NCBI RefSeq assembly: GCF_900116205.1
Contig: NZ_FOZS01000001.1
Location: 186,001-250,000 of the forward strand
Source: Halostagnicola kamekurae
GTDB taxonomy: Archaea; Halobacteriota; Halobacteria; Halobacteriales; Natrialbaceae
Direction of reading: 5' to 3'
DNA: 64,000 nt
The notes beneath the pieces were generated by a model, which searched no databases, had not been told where the DNA came from, and saw only the letters and a program-made list of their open reading frames with translations. The position numbers were made by a program, and so were the translations under genes. Positions 8,984 through 17,763 of this stretch are shown here, in pieces (positions within the stretch are counted from its first letter, which is position 1; the number at the start of each line of letters is the position of its first letter).

Positions 8984-9065
8984 ACTCGTCTCAACGGGCT
9001 GGAACGTCGAAAAAGCTGCGAAGGCGGGGCAGGCGCGTTCGGACGGTCAATCTCGGTCGTCTCCA

Positions 9066-9509
9066 TCAGCGAACGGCCCCCTCGAGCGCGGCGACCGCCG
9101 CCTCGGGTGTGTCGACAGTCTCGATTCCGGGGACCTCGTGCGTGTCGATCCCGACGATCGGGCGGTCGTAGACCTGCGCGAGGCCGATCTCAGAGAGCGT
9201 CCCCGCGCCGCCGGCCAGCGCGAGGACGGCGTCCCCGTTCATCGGGACGAGCGCGTTTCGGGCGTGGCCGAGCCCCGTCGCGATGGCCGTGTCGACGTAC
9301 TCGTTGGCGTCGGCTCGTCGATCGGTCGGCAAGATCCCGATCGTCTCGCCGCCTTCGGATTTCGCGCCGCGACAGACCGCTTCCATCGTACCGCCCAACC
9401 CGCCACAGACGACCGTGTGGCCGCTCGCCGCGAGCGCTTTCCCGACTGCGACCGCGGTTCGCTCCTGTCCTCCCGTAATCGTTCCGCCGCCGACGACGCT
9501 CACGCGCAT
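9066..9509 (-). CDS. TIGR00725-like / LOG-family Rossmann protein
   Basis: The 147-residue product has a compact Rossmann-like fold: MRVSVVGGG at the N-terminus, VVCGGLGGTMEAVCRGA near residue 35, and ALAGGAGTLSEIGLA near residue 103. The GGxGT loop and the preceding Gly-rich strands are characteristic of the LOG/DprA-related superfamily, and the short length fits the TIGR00725 branch rather than true LOG phosphoribohydrolases. The PGGxGTxxE signature of cytokinin-activating LOG enzymes appears here as AGGAGTLSE, so a nucleotide-binding role is likely but the substrate is unknown. Confidence 0.8.
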   Translation of the reverse strand: MRVSVVGGGTITGGQERTAVAVGKALAASGHTVVCGGLGGTMEAVCRGAKSEGGETIGILPTDRRADANEYVDTAIATGLGHARNALVPMNGDAVLALAGGAGTLSEIGLAQVYDRPIVGIDTHEVPGIETVDTPEAAVAALEGAVR

Positions 9510-9643
9510 ACTCGAGTTTCGACACCCCGTCCTATGATCGGTTCGGTCGTCGACGGTGTGTAGAGAACTCGAATGCTCCCTCGTTCACTCGACGACCATC
9601 GATCTGACGAGGGGTATCTCGTCCAAACCGACGGGTTTCGACG

Positions 9644-9651
9644 GATTTAAC
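9644..9651 (+). promoter_or_regulatory. TATA-like box for mdh
   Basis: The sequence GATTTAAC is about 28-35 bases before the mdh ATG at 9679, consistent with a near-leaderless transcript. Confidence 0.5.
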
Positions 9652-9678
9652 GCGTGGGATGGTGCACCATTACGTGGT

Positions 9679-10593
9679 ATGACGAAAGTTAGCGTGGTCG
9701 GCGCGGCCGGGACGGTCGGGGCCGCCGCAGGCTACAACATCGCGCTTCGAGATATCGTGGACGAACTCGTCTTCGTCGACATTCCGGACAAGGAAGACGA
9801 CACGATCGGACAGGCGGCCGATACGAACCACGGCGTGGCCTACGACTCCAACACGGTCATCCGACAGGGGGGATACGAGGACACCGCAGGCTCGGACGTG
9901 GTCGTCATCACGGCGGGCATCCCGCGCCAGCCGGGACAGACCCGAATCGACCTCGCGGGCGACAACGCGCCGATCATGGAGGACATCGGCTCCTCGCTCG
10001 CGGAGCACAACGACGACTTCGTCACGATCACCACGTCGAACCCGGTCGACCTGCTCAACCGGCACCTCTACGAGACCGGCGAGCGCGCACGGGAGCAGGT
10101 AATCGGCTTCGGCGGCCGACTCGATTCGGCTCGCTTCCGGTACGTGATCGCCCAGCGCTACGACGTTCCCGTCCAGAACGTCGAAGCTACCATTCTCGGC
10201 GAGCACGGCGACGCGCAGGTGCCCGTCTTCTCGAAGGTCCGGGTCAACGGCCGCGACCTCGAGTTCACCGACGACGAGAAGGCGGAACTCCTCTCGGAAC
10301 TCCAGACCTCGGCGATGAACGTCATCGAGAAGAAAGGCGCGACCCAGTGGGGGCCGGCCACCGGTGTCGGTCACATGGTCGAGGCCGTCCTCCGCGATAC
10401 GGGCGAAGTGCTACCCGCGAGCGTAAAACTCGAGGGCGAGTTCGGACACGAGGGGACCGCCTTCGGCGTCCCCGCCAAGCTCGGCGCGAACGGAATCGAA
10501 GAGATCGTCGAGTGGGACCTCTCGGAGTTCGAGCGCAACGAACTCGGCGAGGCCGCGGAGAAACTCTCGGAACAGTACGAGAAGATCTCGTAG
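9679..10593 (+). CDS. mdh: Malate dehydrogenase
   Basis: This enzyme oxidises malate to oxaloacetate with NAD in the citric acid cycle. The 304-residue protein is the normal length of the LDH-like, tetrameric haloarchaeal enzyme. It shows the nucleotide-binding VGAAGTVG (residues 5-12), the substrate-loop arginines in [10 protein letters not shown], and the catalytic histidine in GEHGD (His176). The ATG at 9679 begins the conserved [11 protein letters not shown]; an in-frame open stretch reaches back to 9556 but runs through the promoter. The acidic composition is typical of a cytoplasmic halophilic enzyme. Confidence 0.96.
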   Translation: MTKVSVVGAAGTVGAAAGYNIALRDIVDELVFVDIPDKEDDTIGQAADTNHGVAYDSNTVIRQGGYEDTAGSDVVVITAGIPRQPGQTRIDLAGDNAPIMEDIGSSLAEHNDDFVTITTSNPVDLLNRHLYETGERAREQVIGFGGRLDSARFRYVIAQRYDVPVQNVEATILGEHGDAQVPVFSKVRVNGRDLEFTDDEKAELLSELQTSAMNVIEKKGATQWGPATGVGHMVEAVLRDTGEVLPASVKLEGEFGHEGTAFGVPAKLGANGIEEIVEWDLSEFERNELGEAAEKLSEQYEKIS

Positions 10594-10620
10594 GCGTCCC
10601 GTCCCGTTGGAGCGATTTTC

Positions 10621-10637
10621 GTCGGTTCACCACCGAC
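10621..10637. terminator. Hairpin between convergent mdh and DUF892 gene
   Basis: GTCGGT and ACCGAC form a 6-base stem around a 5-base loop, between the two convergent stop codons. It could act as a bidirectional terminator, but it has no strong T-tract. Confidence 0.35.
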
Positions 10638-10639
10638 TC

Positions 10640-11113
10640 CTAGTAGCTCTCCGAGAGGTCTCGGAGCGTCTCGAGTCCGTCCTCGGCCTCCAGTTTGTTC
10701 TGCTCGAGGGCGTCGGTGCCGTCCGCATCGAGGTCGATTCGGTCCGCGAGCACCAACAGCGCCTCTAGCTGCGTGATCTCGAGGCGCTCGACCGCTTTTC
10801 CGGTTTCGGTCGTCTCGAAGTCCGCGAGATCCGACCGTTCTATATCGGCGACGACGGCCTCGTGGACTTCGAGGATGCCCTCGAGCGTCGCCGGGTCGCG
10901 GCCGGACGGCTCGGCGTTTATCGCGTCGAAGACGTCCTCGGCTCGATCGCGTTGCGCTCGAGTGGCCTCGTGATGACTCGCAAAGAAGTCCGCGACGTCC
11001 TGGTCGGTCGCGTTCGACGCCAGTTCGGGCTGGAGGTCGTCGAGCGCGTTTTGTACGCCGTAGTACTCCTCGAGTTTCCGCTCGAACAGCTGGCGCTCGC
11101 TTTCGATGGTCAT
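10640..11113 (-). CDS. Ferritin-like DUF892 (YciF-type) protein
   Basis: This 157-residue all-helical protein has the YciE/YciF pattern: LFERKLEEYYGVQNALDDLQPEL at the N-terminus, ASHHEATRAQRDRAEDVFDAI near residue 50 and EITQLEALLVLADRIDLD near residue 115. Several Glu and His residues sit at positions that in this family line a ferritin-like four-helix bundle. YciF-type proteins are stress-associated, but their metal chemistry is not firmly established. The gene is alone on its strand, with a 96-base gap to the ferredoxin behind it. Confidence 0.8.
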   Translation of the reverse strand: MTIESERQLFERKLEEYYGVQNALDDLQPELASNATDQDVADFFASHHEATRAQRDRAEDVFDAINAEPSGRDPATLEGILEVHEAVVADIERSDLADFETTETGKAVERLEITQLEALLVLADRIDLDADGTDALEQNKLEAEDGLETLRDLSESY

Positions 11114-11209
11114 GGGTCTCGTGCAACGACTCGACTCCGGCGCAAATAGCTGGGACTTTCATATTCAGCACGTCGACCGGAGCGTGAGAGTCAGGAGAGA
11201 ACCGATCGA

Positions 11210-11455
11210 TCAGGGAATCAACTGCTCGCCGTCGTCGTCGTAGATCGTAATCGCGTCGACGGGACAGGTCCGGGCCGCGAACTTCGCGTCGAGTTCCGCA
11301 TCACCGGGAACGTCGCGGACGAAGATCCCTTCCGTTTCCTCCTCGCTGCCCTCGAGAACTGCTTTGCCCGCCGACTTGTCTTTCGAGAACGCGTCCCACT
11401 CGGCGACACACTGGTACATTCCGATGCACGTGTCCTCGTCGAATTCGACTCTCAT
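11210..11455 (-). CDS. Small 3Fe-4S-type ferredoxin
   Basis: The 81-residue acidic product has three cysteines in the pattern CIGMYQC (C-x5-C) near the N-terminus and CPVDAI near the C-terminus. That is the layout of small ferredoxins with a 3Fe-4S (or incomplete 4Fe-4S) cluster that often serve cytochromes P450 and related oxygenases. MRVEFDEDTCIG is the conserved N-terminus, so I use the ATG at 11455 rather than the longer frame upstream. It is divergent from the poly-gamma-glutamate hydrolase gene; no obvious redox partner is adjacent. Confidence 0.85.
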   Translation of the reverse strand: MRVEFDEDTCIGMYQCVAEWDAFSKDKSAGKAVLEGSEEETEGIFVRDVPGDAELDAKFAARTCPVDAITIYDDDGEQLIP

Positions 11456-11545
11456 GCTCGAAGGTTCGTGAGTCACCGACATACCGCTTCCGGACCGGAT
11501 TTCGAGCCAGAACAGAGATGACAATAGTAATACAACTAGCCAGTA

Positions 11546-11555
11546 AATTAAAATG
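11546..11555 (+). promoter_or_regulatory. A/T-rich promoter element before the poly-gamma-glutamate hydrolase gene
   Basis: The run TAAATTAAAAT lies about 26-36 bases before the ATG at 11581, inside a notably AT-rich 125-base gap between two divergent genes. Confidence 0.45.
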
Positions 11556-11580
11556 AATACGATATAGGTTTGGTATTATA

Positions 11581-12657
11581 ATGTCCGAGAAGGAAGGATA
11601 TTTGGGAGACCGTACCACAGAGCAACGATACTCGCGGCGGCGGATCGTCGCGGGTGCCGGCGGAATCGTCGGCGCTGGCATACTGGGAGCGGGCGTACAG
11701 ACTCAGATCGTTCGCTCACAGGAAGCACCGCCGAGCGGAACCGATACGGACGTCTACGCGGAAGGCTGCGAGGACGTCGATCACTGGGAACTCACGCTCG
11801 AGGAGGCGAACGAAGACTGGAGTGCTCGAGCGGATCCGAGTCTGTACTGTTCGGTCCCGTGTTCGTTGACCGATACCGACAACGTCGCGATCGGCCAGCA
11901 AGTCCGGATCGGCAACGGAACCGGCGAGTTCGAAAACGCGGTCTACACCGTCGCGTCGGAACACGAAACCGATGAGACGCTCTGGCTGACCGCGAGCGGG
12001 CTCGACCGGATCGACGCGAGCGACTCGGAGACGGTAACACTCGGGTCCAGCGCGATCCATCCGAGCTACAACACCCGTCAAGGCGGGGAGCTCAACGACG
12101 AGTACGTCGAATATCTGGTCAATGGCGACGATGGCGGCGACGGGAACGACGTCGTCGTCCTCGCACCCCACGGTGGCTACATCGAGTACGGTACCGACTT
12201 TCAGGCGGAGCGGGTCGCCGAATCGATCGGCGCGACGGGGTGGATCTGCTCGGGCTTTAACGCGGGCGGCGGCGGGTTCGACCGCTGGCACACCTACTCT
12301 ACCGAGATCCACCGGCGATCGTTCCCCGAACTCGACTCGCTGCTCGAGCAAGAGTTCGAGTGGGGCGTCGCCTTCCACGGCTATTCGAACGGTGAGATAC
12401 TGGTCGGCGGTACTGCAGACGAGTCGGACAAAGCGATCGTCGTCGAGGCGATCGAAGATCTGCTCCCCGATCAAACGGTCACCGTCGTCGAACGCGACGC
12501 TACGGAGTACACCGGGGCGAACCCGGAGAACGTGCTCAACGATCTCGCACCGATCGGCCAGACCATCCAGATCGAACAGCCCACCGACGTCAGAGAGAGC
12601 GACTGGTCGGTCGTCGCCGATGGCGTCGTCGACGCCCTCGAGACGATCCGCGGGTGA
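11581..12657 (+). CDS. Secreted poly-gamma-glutamate hydrolase family protein (Tat substrate)
   Basis: The 358-residue protein matches the YjqB/YmaC-type family (Gamma_PGA_hydro), zinc-dependent hydrolases first found in phages and bacilli that cut poly-gamma-glutamate. The motif HGGYIEYGT (His197 to Thr205), a following acidic QAERVAESIG, WHTYSTEIHRRSFPEL, and the second histidine in FHGYSNGEILVGG (His266) are the expected metal and substrate residues. The N-terminus carries a Tat signal (SRRRIVAGAGGIVGAG, twin arginines at 19-21 before a Gly/Ala-rich hydrophobic core), so it should be exported folded. About 150 residues precede the conserved HGG, including four cysteines. Whether the substrate is poly-gamma-glutamate is inferred from the family. 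Confidence 0.85.
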   Translation: MSEKEGYLGDRTTEQRYSRRRIVAGAGGIVGAGILGAGVQTQIVRSQEAPPSGTDTDVYAEGCEDVDHWELTLEEANEDWSARADPSLYCSVPCSLTDTDNVAIGQQVRIGNGTGEFENAVYTVASEHETDETLWLTASGLDRIDASDSETVTLGSSAIHPSYNTRQGGELNDEYVEYLVNGDDGGDGNDVVVLAPHGGYIEYGTDFQAERVAESIGATGWICSGFNAGGGGFDRWHTYSTEIHRRSFPELDSLLEQEFEWGVAFHGYSNGEILVGGTADESDKAIVVEAIEDLLPDQTVTVVERDATEYTGANPENVLNDLAPIGQTIQIEQPTDVRESDWSVVADGVVDALETIRG

Positions 12658-12741
12658 CACGATACATTCGAGACGATCCGCGAATGGGACGACTCGCTCG
12701 GAGACGATAGTTTAAACCGCGGGACGGCACAAGAGCGTGTA

Positions 12742-15159
12742 ATGAACGTCGAGGAGCTGTCGGGGCTCCCGCCCGGGGCGCTCGAGCACTTTCGAGACGA
12801 GGGTATCGAGGAGCTGTATCCGCCCCAGGCCGAGGCCGTCGAAGCGGGGATTCTCGAGGGGGACAGTCTCGTCGCCGCGGTGCCGACCGCAAGCGGGAAG
12901 ACGATGATCGCGGCCCTCTCGATGCTTTCGGCCGTCCAGCGCGGCGGAAAAGCGCTCTACATCGTGCCGCTTCGCGCCCTGGCCAGCGAGAAGAAGGCCG
13001 AGTTCGACGCCTACGAGGAGTTCGGCGTGACGACCGGCGTCACGACGGGCAACTACGAGTCGACCGACGAGTGGCTCGCCACGAAGGACCTGATCGTCGC
13101 GACCAGCGAGAAGGTCGACTCGCTCGTGCGAAACGGCGCGGACTGGCTCTCGGATCTCACCTGCGTCGTCAGCGACGAAGTTCACCTCATCGACGACCGG
13201 AACCGGGGACCGACCCTCGAGGTGACCCTCGCCAAACTCCGAGAACTCAACCCAGGCCTCCAGACGGTCGCACTCTCCGCGACGGTCGGCAACGCCGACG
13301 AGATCGCAGACTGGCTCGAGGCCGACCTCGTCGACACCGACTGGCGGCCGATCGACCTCCAGATGGGGGTCCACTACGGCAACGCACTGGAGTTTCACGA
13401 CGGCTCCACGAGGGAGGTTCCCGTCGAGGGCTCGGAGAAACAAGAAGCCGCGCTCGTCCGCGACATCCTCCAGGAAGGCGGCTCGTCGCTCGTGTTCGTC
13501 AGTTCGCGTCGAAACGCCGAGGCCGCCGCACGGCGACTCTCGCAGGTATCGAGTCGCGAACTGACCGACGAAGAGCGATCGAAACTGTCGGAACTCGCCG
13601 ACGACATCCGCAACGTGAGCGACACCGAGACGAGCAAGGACCTCGCAGACTGCGTCGAGCGCGGGGCCGCCTTCCACCACGCGGGGCTCGCGAGCGAGCA
13701 CCGAACGCTCGTCGAGGACGCCTTTCGGGACCGTCTGCTCAAGATGATTTCCGCGACGCCGACGCTCGCGGCGGGAGTCAATACCCCGGCTCGCCGCGTC
13801 ATCGTCCGCGACTGGCGTCGGTTCGACCCCACCGCGGGCGGCATGTCTCCCCTCGATGTCCTCGAGGTCCACCAGATGATGGGCCGTGCCGGCCGGCCGG
13901 GGCTCGATCCCTACGGCGAAGCCGTTCTGCTGGCGAACAGCCACGACGAACGCGAAGAGCTGTTCGAGCGGTACGTCTGGGGCGAACCCGAACCCGTTCG
14001 ATCGAAACTCGCAGCCGAACCCGCGCTGCGCACGCACGTCCTCGCGACCATTGCCTCCGGTTTCGCGCGAACTCGCGAGGGGCTGCTCGAGTTCATGCAG
14101 GCGACGCTCTATGCGAGCCAGTCGACAGAGGGAAGCCGACTCGAGTCGGTCACCGACGACGTACTCGAGTACCTCGAGTCGAACGACTTCATCGAGCGCG
14201 AGGGCGGAGCGTCGACAGCAGGATCCACGGAGACCGATCAGACCGTGGAGGCCGCAACTGACGCGTTCGTCTCCGCGTCGGAACTCACGGAGGATTCAGA
14301 CGCCGGGAGCGATGGAGCCCAAGCGGCGGACAGCGCCGCGGTCGACCTGACCGCGACGAGTCTGGGACACACCGTTTCGCGGCTCTACCTCGATCCGATG
14401 ACCGCCGCCGAAATCGTCCACGGCCTCGAGTCCGCGGACGATCGGCCGACGGCGCTCGGGCTCTATCAACTCATATCGCGCACGCCGGACATGTACGAGC
14501 TCTACCTCCGCTCCGGTGAGGACGAGACGTTCGGCGAACTCTTCTACGAGCGCGAGCCCGAACTGCTCGGCGACGCGCCGAGCGAGTACGAAGACGCCCG
14601 ATTCGAAGACTGGCTCGCGTCGCTGAAGACGGGCAAACTGCTCGAGGACTGGGCCGACGAACAGGATGAAGACCGGCTCACCGACGAGTACAAGATCGGG
14701 CCGGGCGACCTCCGCGGGAAGGTCGATACGGCGGAGTGGCTGCTCGGAGCGGCCGAATCGCTCGCGAACGAGATCGGGAGCGAGTGGACCGTCGCGGTCC
14801 GGGAGGCCCGCGCCCGCGTCGAACACGGGGTGCGCGAGGAACTGCTCGAGCTCGTCTCGGTTCGGGGCGTCGGCCGCAAGCGCGCTCGACAGCTCTACGA
14901 CGTCGGCATCGAAGGCCCCGCGGACCTCCGAACCGCCGACAAGGGCGTCGTTCTCGCGGTGCTCAAGGGAGAGAAGACCGCGGCGAACATCCTCGAGAAC
15001 GCCGGCCGCGAGGATCCGTCGATGGACGGCGTCGAGCCCCGGACCGATCTCGAGGGCGTCGAGGTGAGGACGGACCGTGGCGGGAGTCGAGCGACGACCG
15101 ACGGAAACGGCGGGACGGACGAGCCCGACGACGATCAAGCCAGCCTGGGTGATTTCTGA
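12742..15159 (+). CDS. hel308: ATP-dependent DNA helicase Hel308
   Basis: Hel308 is a 3'-to-5' SF2 helicase that unwinds lagging strands at stalled forks. This 805-residue protein shows the Q motif near [10 protein letters not shown], Walker A PTASGKT (about residues 48-54), DEVH at 145-148, SATVGN, and motif [13 protein letters not shown]. The central winged-helix and ratchet regions follow, with an acidic Ser/Thr/Ala-rich insertion around residues 490-535 that is common in haloarchaea. A helix-hairpin-helix ([17 protein letters not shown]) near residue 710 and an acidic tail ending SLGDF close the protein. Its stop overlaps the start of cgi121 (TGATG), so the two are one transcription unit. 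Confidence 0.95.
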   Translation: MNVEELSGLPPGALEHFRDEGIEELYPPQAEAVEAGILEGDSLVAAVPTASGKTMIAALSMLSAVQRGGKALYIVPLRALASEKKAEFDAYEEFGVTTGVTTGNYESTDEWLATKDLIVATSEKVDSLVRNGADWLSDLTCVVSDEVHLIDDRNRGPTLEVTLAKLRELNPGLQTVALSATVGNADEIADWLEADLVDTDWRPIDLQMGVHYGNALEFHDGSTREVPVEGSEKQEAALVRDILQEGGSSLVFVSSRRNAEAAARRLSQVSSRELTDEERSKLSELADDIRNVSDTETSKDLADCVERGAAFHHAGLASEHRTLVEDAFRDRLLKMISATPTLAAGVNTPARRVIVRDWRRFDPTAGGMSPLDVLEVHQMMGRAGRPGLDPYGEAVLLANSHDEREELFERYVWGEPEPVRSKLAAEPALRTHVLATIASGFARTREGLLEFMQATLYASQSTEGSRLESVTDDVLEYLESNDFIEREGGASTAGSTETDQTVEAATDAFVSASELTEDSDAGSDGAQAADSAAVDLTATSLGHTVSRLYLDPMTAAEIVHGLESADDRPTALGLYQLISRTPDMYELYLRSGEDETFGELFYEREPELLGDAPSEYEDARFEDWLASLKTGKLLEDWADEQDEDRLTDEYKIGPGDLRGKVDTAEWLLGAAESLANEIGSEWTVAVREARARVEHGVREELLELVSVRGVGRKRARQLYDVGIEGPADLRTADKGVVLAVLKGEKTAANILENAGREDPSMDGVEPRTDLEGVEVRTDRGGSRATTDGNGGTDEPDDDQASLGDF

Positions 15160-15716
15160 TGGAGGTGCTCGAGGGCCGACTCGCGGTCGAGGATCTCGAC
15201 GCGTTCGTCGCTCGACTTGGCGAACTGAGTGAGCGACACGAGGTAACGATCCAGGCGTTCGACGCGACCTATCTCGCGGGTCGACGCCACCTCGAGCGAT
15301 CGGTCGAACTGGCCGACCGCGCGCTCGAGCGCGGCGAGAACGTCGCTCGCGATCGGGCGGTCGAAATCCTGCTGTACACCGCCGGCCGCAGACAGATCGA
15401 CCGCGCGCTCGAGATGGGCGTGAGCGAGGGCAAAAATCGCGTCGCGGTGCTGTTCGATGCCGGTCCGGACGGCGAGCCGAGCGCGGAAGCGCGCGCCAGC
15501 GAGGCGTTCGAAGACGCCGAACAGTTCGAGCCCGAGCCGACGATCGCGACGGCCGCGGAGAGGGGGCCTGAGACGCCGGACGAGACGCTCGAGACGCCGA
15601 ACGAGGAAACGCTGCAGACGTACTTCGATATCACCGACGCCGAGCGCGCGGCGACCGACGCGAGTCTCGAGGACCTGGTCTGCGAGCGGGTCGCGCTGCT
15701 CGAGGTCGAAAAGTAA
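15159..15716 (+). CDS. cgi121: KEOPS complex subunit Cgi121
   Basis: Cgi121 binds the kinase Bud32 in the KEOPS complex, which installs N6-threonylcarbamoyladenosine on ANN-decoding tRNAs. The 185-residue protein has the family core: a short strand-rich N-terminus, IQAFDATYLAGRRHLERSVELADRAL near residue 30, and EILLYTAGRRQIDRALEMGVSEGKNRVAVLF near residue 70. An acidic, Pro/Thr-rich linker separates this from a C-terminal segment (LQTYFDITDAERAA...LEDLVCERVALLEVEK). The start overlaps the hel308 stop. The pairing of hel308 with cgi121 is, to my knowledge, frequent in Halobacteria. Confidence 0.9.
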   Translation: MEVLEGRLAVEDLDAFVARLGELSERHEVTIQAFDATYLAGRRHLERSVELADRALERGENVARDRAVEILLYTAGRRQIDRALEMGVSEGKNRVAVLFDAGPDGEPSAEARASEAFEDAEQFEPEPTIATAAERGPETPDETLETPNEETLQTYFDITDAERAATDASLEDLVCERVALLEVEK

Positions 15717-15736
15717 CCGGCGATCTCTCGCCGGTT
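15715..15736. terminator. Terminator-like hairpin after cgi121
   Basis: AACCGGCGA and TCGCCGGTT form a perfect 9-base stem around the loop TCTC, beginning inside the cgi121 stop codon. It sits between cgi121 and the convergent DUF59 gene. Confidence 0.55.
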
Positions 15737-15768
15737 CGAACCACTTGACCGCTCTTCGATGCAGTCGT

Positions 15769-16551
15769 TCAGTCGTCGCCCTCGAACCGAGCGCGTCTGG
15801 ATTCGTTCAACGCATCACAGATGCCGCCCTGCCCGGACATGTTGACCTGCGCGAGTCGGCCGCGTCGGTGGACGAGTTCGAACTCGTCGGAATCGATCGG
15901 CTCCCCTTCGGGTGTGCGAAAGAGAACATCGTCCGGGTTAGCCCCGATCCCCGCCTCCTGTGCTTTCTCGAGGTAGCTCTCGATCGGTTCGAGCGGCGCG
16001 GTCGCGGTAAATCCCCGGTCGGAAAGCTCGATCGCGGCGATGCCGGCCGACTCGTCGCGCTCTATGTCACGCCGCCGCAGCGAAACGATTCGGGCCGGCT
16101 CGAGGCCGACTCCCAGCAGCGCTTCGATCGCGTCGTACTGGCGGCCGACTCGAGCCTTCTCGTCGAGTTGGGCGCGAACGTCCTCGATTTCGCCGTCGGC
16201 GTCGGGGAACGCGGCCTCGAAAGAGCGGCGCTCGTTGACGCCCCGATTGATCTCGGTCTCGTGGAGGTGTTCCTGCAGGACGATTTCCGCAGTCTCGACG
16301 CTCGAGAGCGCTTCGACGGCGTCGCGGGCGTCGGTCGCCATCATCCAGGCGAACGCCGGCGAACACCACGCCGTTGGAAGGGTGAATCGGACCGTCACCC
16401 GCGACCCGTCGATCTCGATCTCGTCGACGTACTCGAGGTCGACGATCGAGCGGTCGAGCTCGGGGTCGGTCACCCGCCGGAGACGATCGCGCACGGTGGC
16501 CCGATCCGGGCCGTTCGAGGCGTCGTGCGGCGTGCTCGAGTTCGACGCCAT
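15769..16551 (-). CDS. DUF59/MIP18 iron-sulfur assembly domain protein with long C-terminal region
   Basis: Residues about 15-95 of this 260-residue protein form a DUF59 (MIP18/SufT-like) domain: VRDRLRRVTDPELDRSIVDLEYV, then VRFTLPTAWCSPAFAWMMATDAR, with one conserved cysteine. The family takes part in Fe-S cluster or metal-centre assembly. The other 165 residues contain an LRRRDIERDES segment with faint resemblance to tyrosine-recombinase helices, and GEPIDSDEFELVHRRGRLAQVNMSGQGGICD; I cannot assign them. The ATG at 16551 overlaps the amidohydrolase stop (ATGA). The pairing with an amidohydrolase of the propane-operon type suggests a dedicated maturation role; that is inference. Confidence 0.8.
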   Translation of the reverse strand: MASNSSTPHDASNGPDRATVRDRLRRVTDPELDRSIVDLEYVDEIEIDGSRVTVRFTLPTAWCSPAFAWMMATDARDAVEALSSVETAEIVLQEHLHETEINRGVNERRSFEAAFPDADGEIEDVRAQLDEKARVGRQYDAIEALLGVGLEPARIVSLRRRDIERDESAGIAAIELSDRGFTATAPLEPIESYLEKAQEAGIGANPDDVLFRTPEGEPIDSDEFELVHRRGRLAQVNMSGQGGICDALNESRRARFEGDD

Positions 16552-17612
16552 CAGTCTGCCGCTGCCGGTTCGCCGCCCGCGTAGTGGTCTGCCAGTTCGA
16601 ACGTCTCGGTGATCTCGTCGTCCCGGAAAGCTCGTTTTTTCTCCTCGATGTCGATGTCGTAGAGTTCGGCCGCGTTCTCGCCCATCACCTTCCGTTTGGT
16701 CTCGAGGTCCCACTCGACGCCGTACTCGGCGCGGTGTTCCGGCGTCAGTTCGGCTTCGATCACTTCCTCGACGAGCCAGTCGGGGTTCCAGATAGCGTAA
16801 TCCGAACCGAAGAGGACCCGGTCCTCACCGAGCCACCAGAGCAGTTCTGACATGATCTCGGAGAACTTGCCGGGTCGATTCTGGGCGAACGGGGCGGCGA
16901 CCGCGAGCCCGCCGTAGACGTTCGGCTCCTGACCCGCAATCCAGCAGAAATCGTCGAGACGCGGGAGACCGACGTGCTCGACGACGAAGTTGAGGTCGGG
17001 GAACGACGACGCGGCGTCGTCAACGTCCTTGACGTCGAACGCGTCGCGATTGAGCGGACGGATCGTCGGCCCCTTGTGGGGGTGGACGTTCTCGATACCG
17101 AGTTCCGCGCACTTCTCGAGGAAGCGAAACGCCTCTTCGCTGTCGAGTCGCCAGCCTTTCGAGTCGCCGCGCCACTCCGCGGTGTAGAGTTTGACTCCCT
17201 GCAGGTCGTAGGTCTCGTCGAGTTCCTCGAGGTACTCGAGGCCCTCGTCGCCGTCGCGCGGGTCGAAGGTGCCGTTGAGGACGAACCGCTCCGGGTACGC
17301 CGTCGCGAGTTCGGCGTTCTGTTCGGTCGTGTTAAAGCCCTCGTCGTAGAAGTCGGTCAGGTACGTCGGCTGGAAGATGGCCATGTCCGCAGCCGCGTTT
17401 CCGAACAGGTCCTCGAGCATCCGTTCGCTCCCGTACTGTCGATACTCATCGATATCCCACTGCAGTTCCTCCGGCGTGAACGACGTGTGGTAGTCGTAGA
17501 AACACTGGATGAACTGTTCGCCGCCCTCGTGGATGATGTTCTGCTCGCTCGCGTCCCACAGATGGACGTGCGAGTCGATGACGAAGATGTTCTCGCCGTC
17601 GTGGTGATACAT
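16551..17612 (-). CDS. Amidohydrolase of the type found in propane monooxygenase operons
   Basis: This 353-residue TIM-barrel protein of the amidohydrolase_2 class starts with MYHHDGENIFVIDSHVHLWD (metal-binding HxH), continues with AIFQPTYLTDFYDEGFNTTEQNAELA, GVKLYTAEWRGDSKGW, NVHPHKGPTIRPLNRDAFDVKD, EHVGLPRLDDFCW, and LFGSDYAIWNPDW (metal-binding Asp). I recognise this motif set from the amidohydrolase that accompanies soluble propane/butane monooxygenases in actinobacteria and proteobacteria. Its exact reaction is not known to me. The gene leads a two-gene operon with the DUF59 protein and diverges from the alcohol dehydrogenase. The A/T-rich stretch at 17620-17637 is the likely promoter. 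Confidence 0.88.
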   Translation of the reverse strand: MYHHDGENIFVIDSHVHLWDASEQNIIHEGGEQFIQCFYDYHTSFTPEELQWDIDEYRQYGSERMLEDLFGNAAADMAIFQPTYLTDFYDEGFNTTEQNAELATAYPERFVLNGTFDPRDGDEGLEYLEELDETYDLQGVKLYTAEWRGDSKGWRLDSEEAFRFLEKCAELGIENVHPHKGPTIRPLNRDAFDVKDVDDAASSFPDLNFVVEHVGLPRLDDFCWIAGQEPNVYGGLAVAAPFAQNRPGKFSEIMSELLWWLGEDRVLFGSDYAIWNPDWLVEEVIEAELTPEHRAEYGVEWDLETKRKVMGENAAELYDIDIEEKKRAFRDDEITETFELADHYAGGEPAAAD

Positions 17613-17763
17613 TGTACATTGTTATTTATTATCATTACCCATCACTCTTTTTCAGCGCTGGGAGAAAATATCGCTATATGAACGTTCACAGGATTTAGAA
17701 CGTCGTTGCACCGCGAACGAACGAAGGGTTTTGGCGGAGTACGGTGAACTGTCACAGAGTACC
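17613..17763. promoter_or_regulatory. Divergent promoter region of the amidohydrolase and alcohol dehydrogenase genes
   Basis: This 151-base gap is AT-rich on its left side. On the minus strand AATAAATAAC and a direct repeat ACAATGT-ACAATGT end at the amidohydrolase ATG. On the plus strand CTATATGA (17673-17680) and ATTTAGAA (17693-17700) are candidate boxes for the dehydrogenase, which would then have an untranslated leader of about 40-60 bases. Shared control of the two sides is plausible but not shown. Confidence 0.45.
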
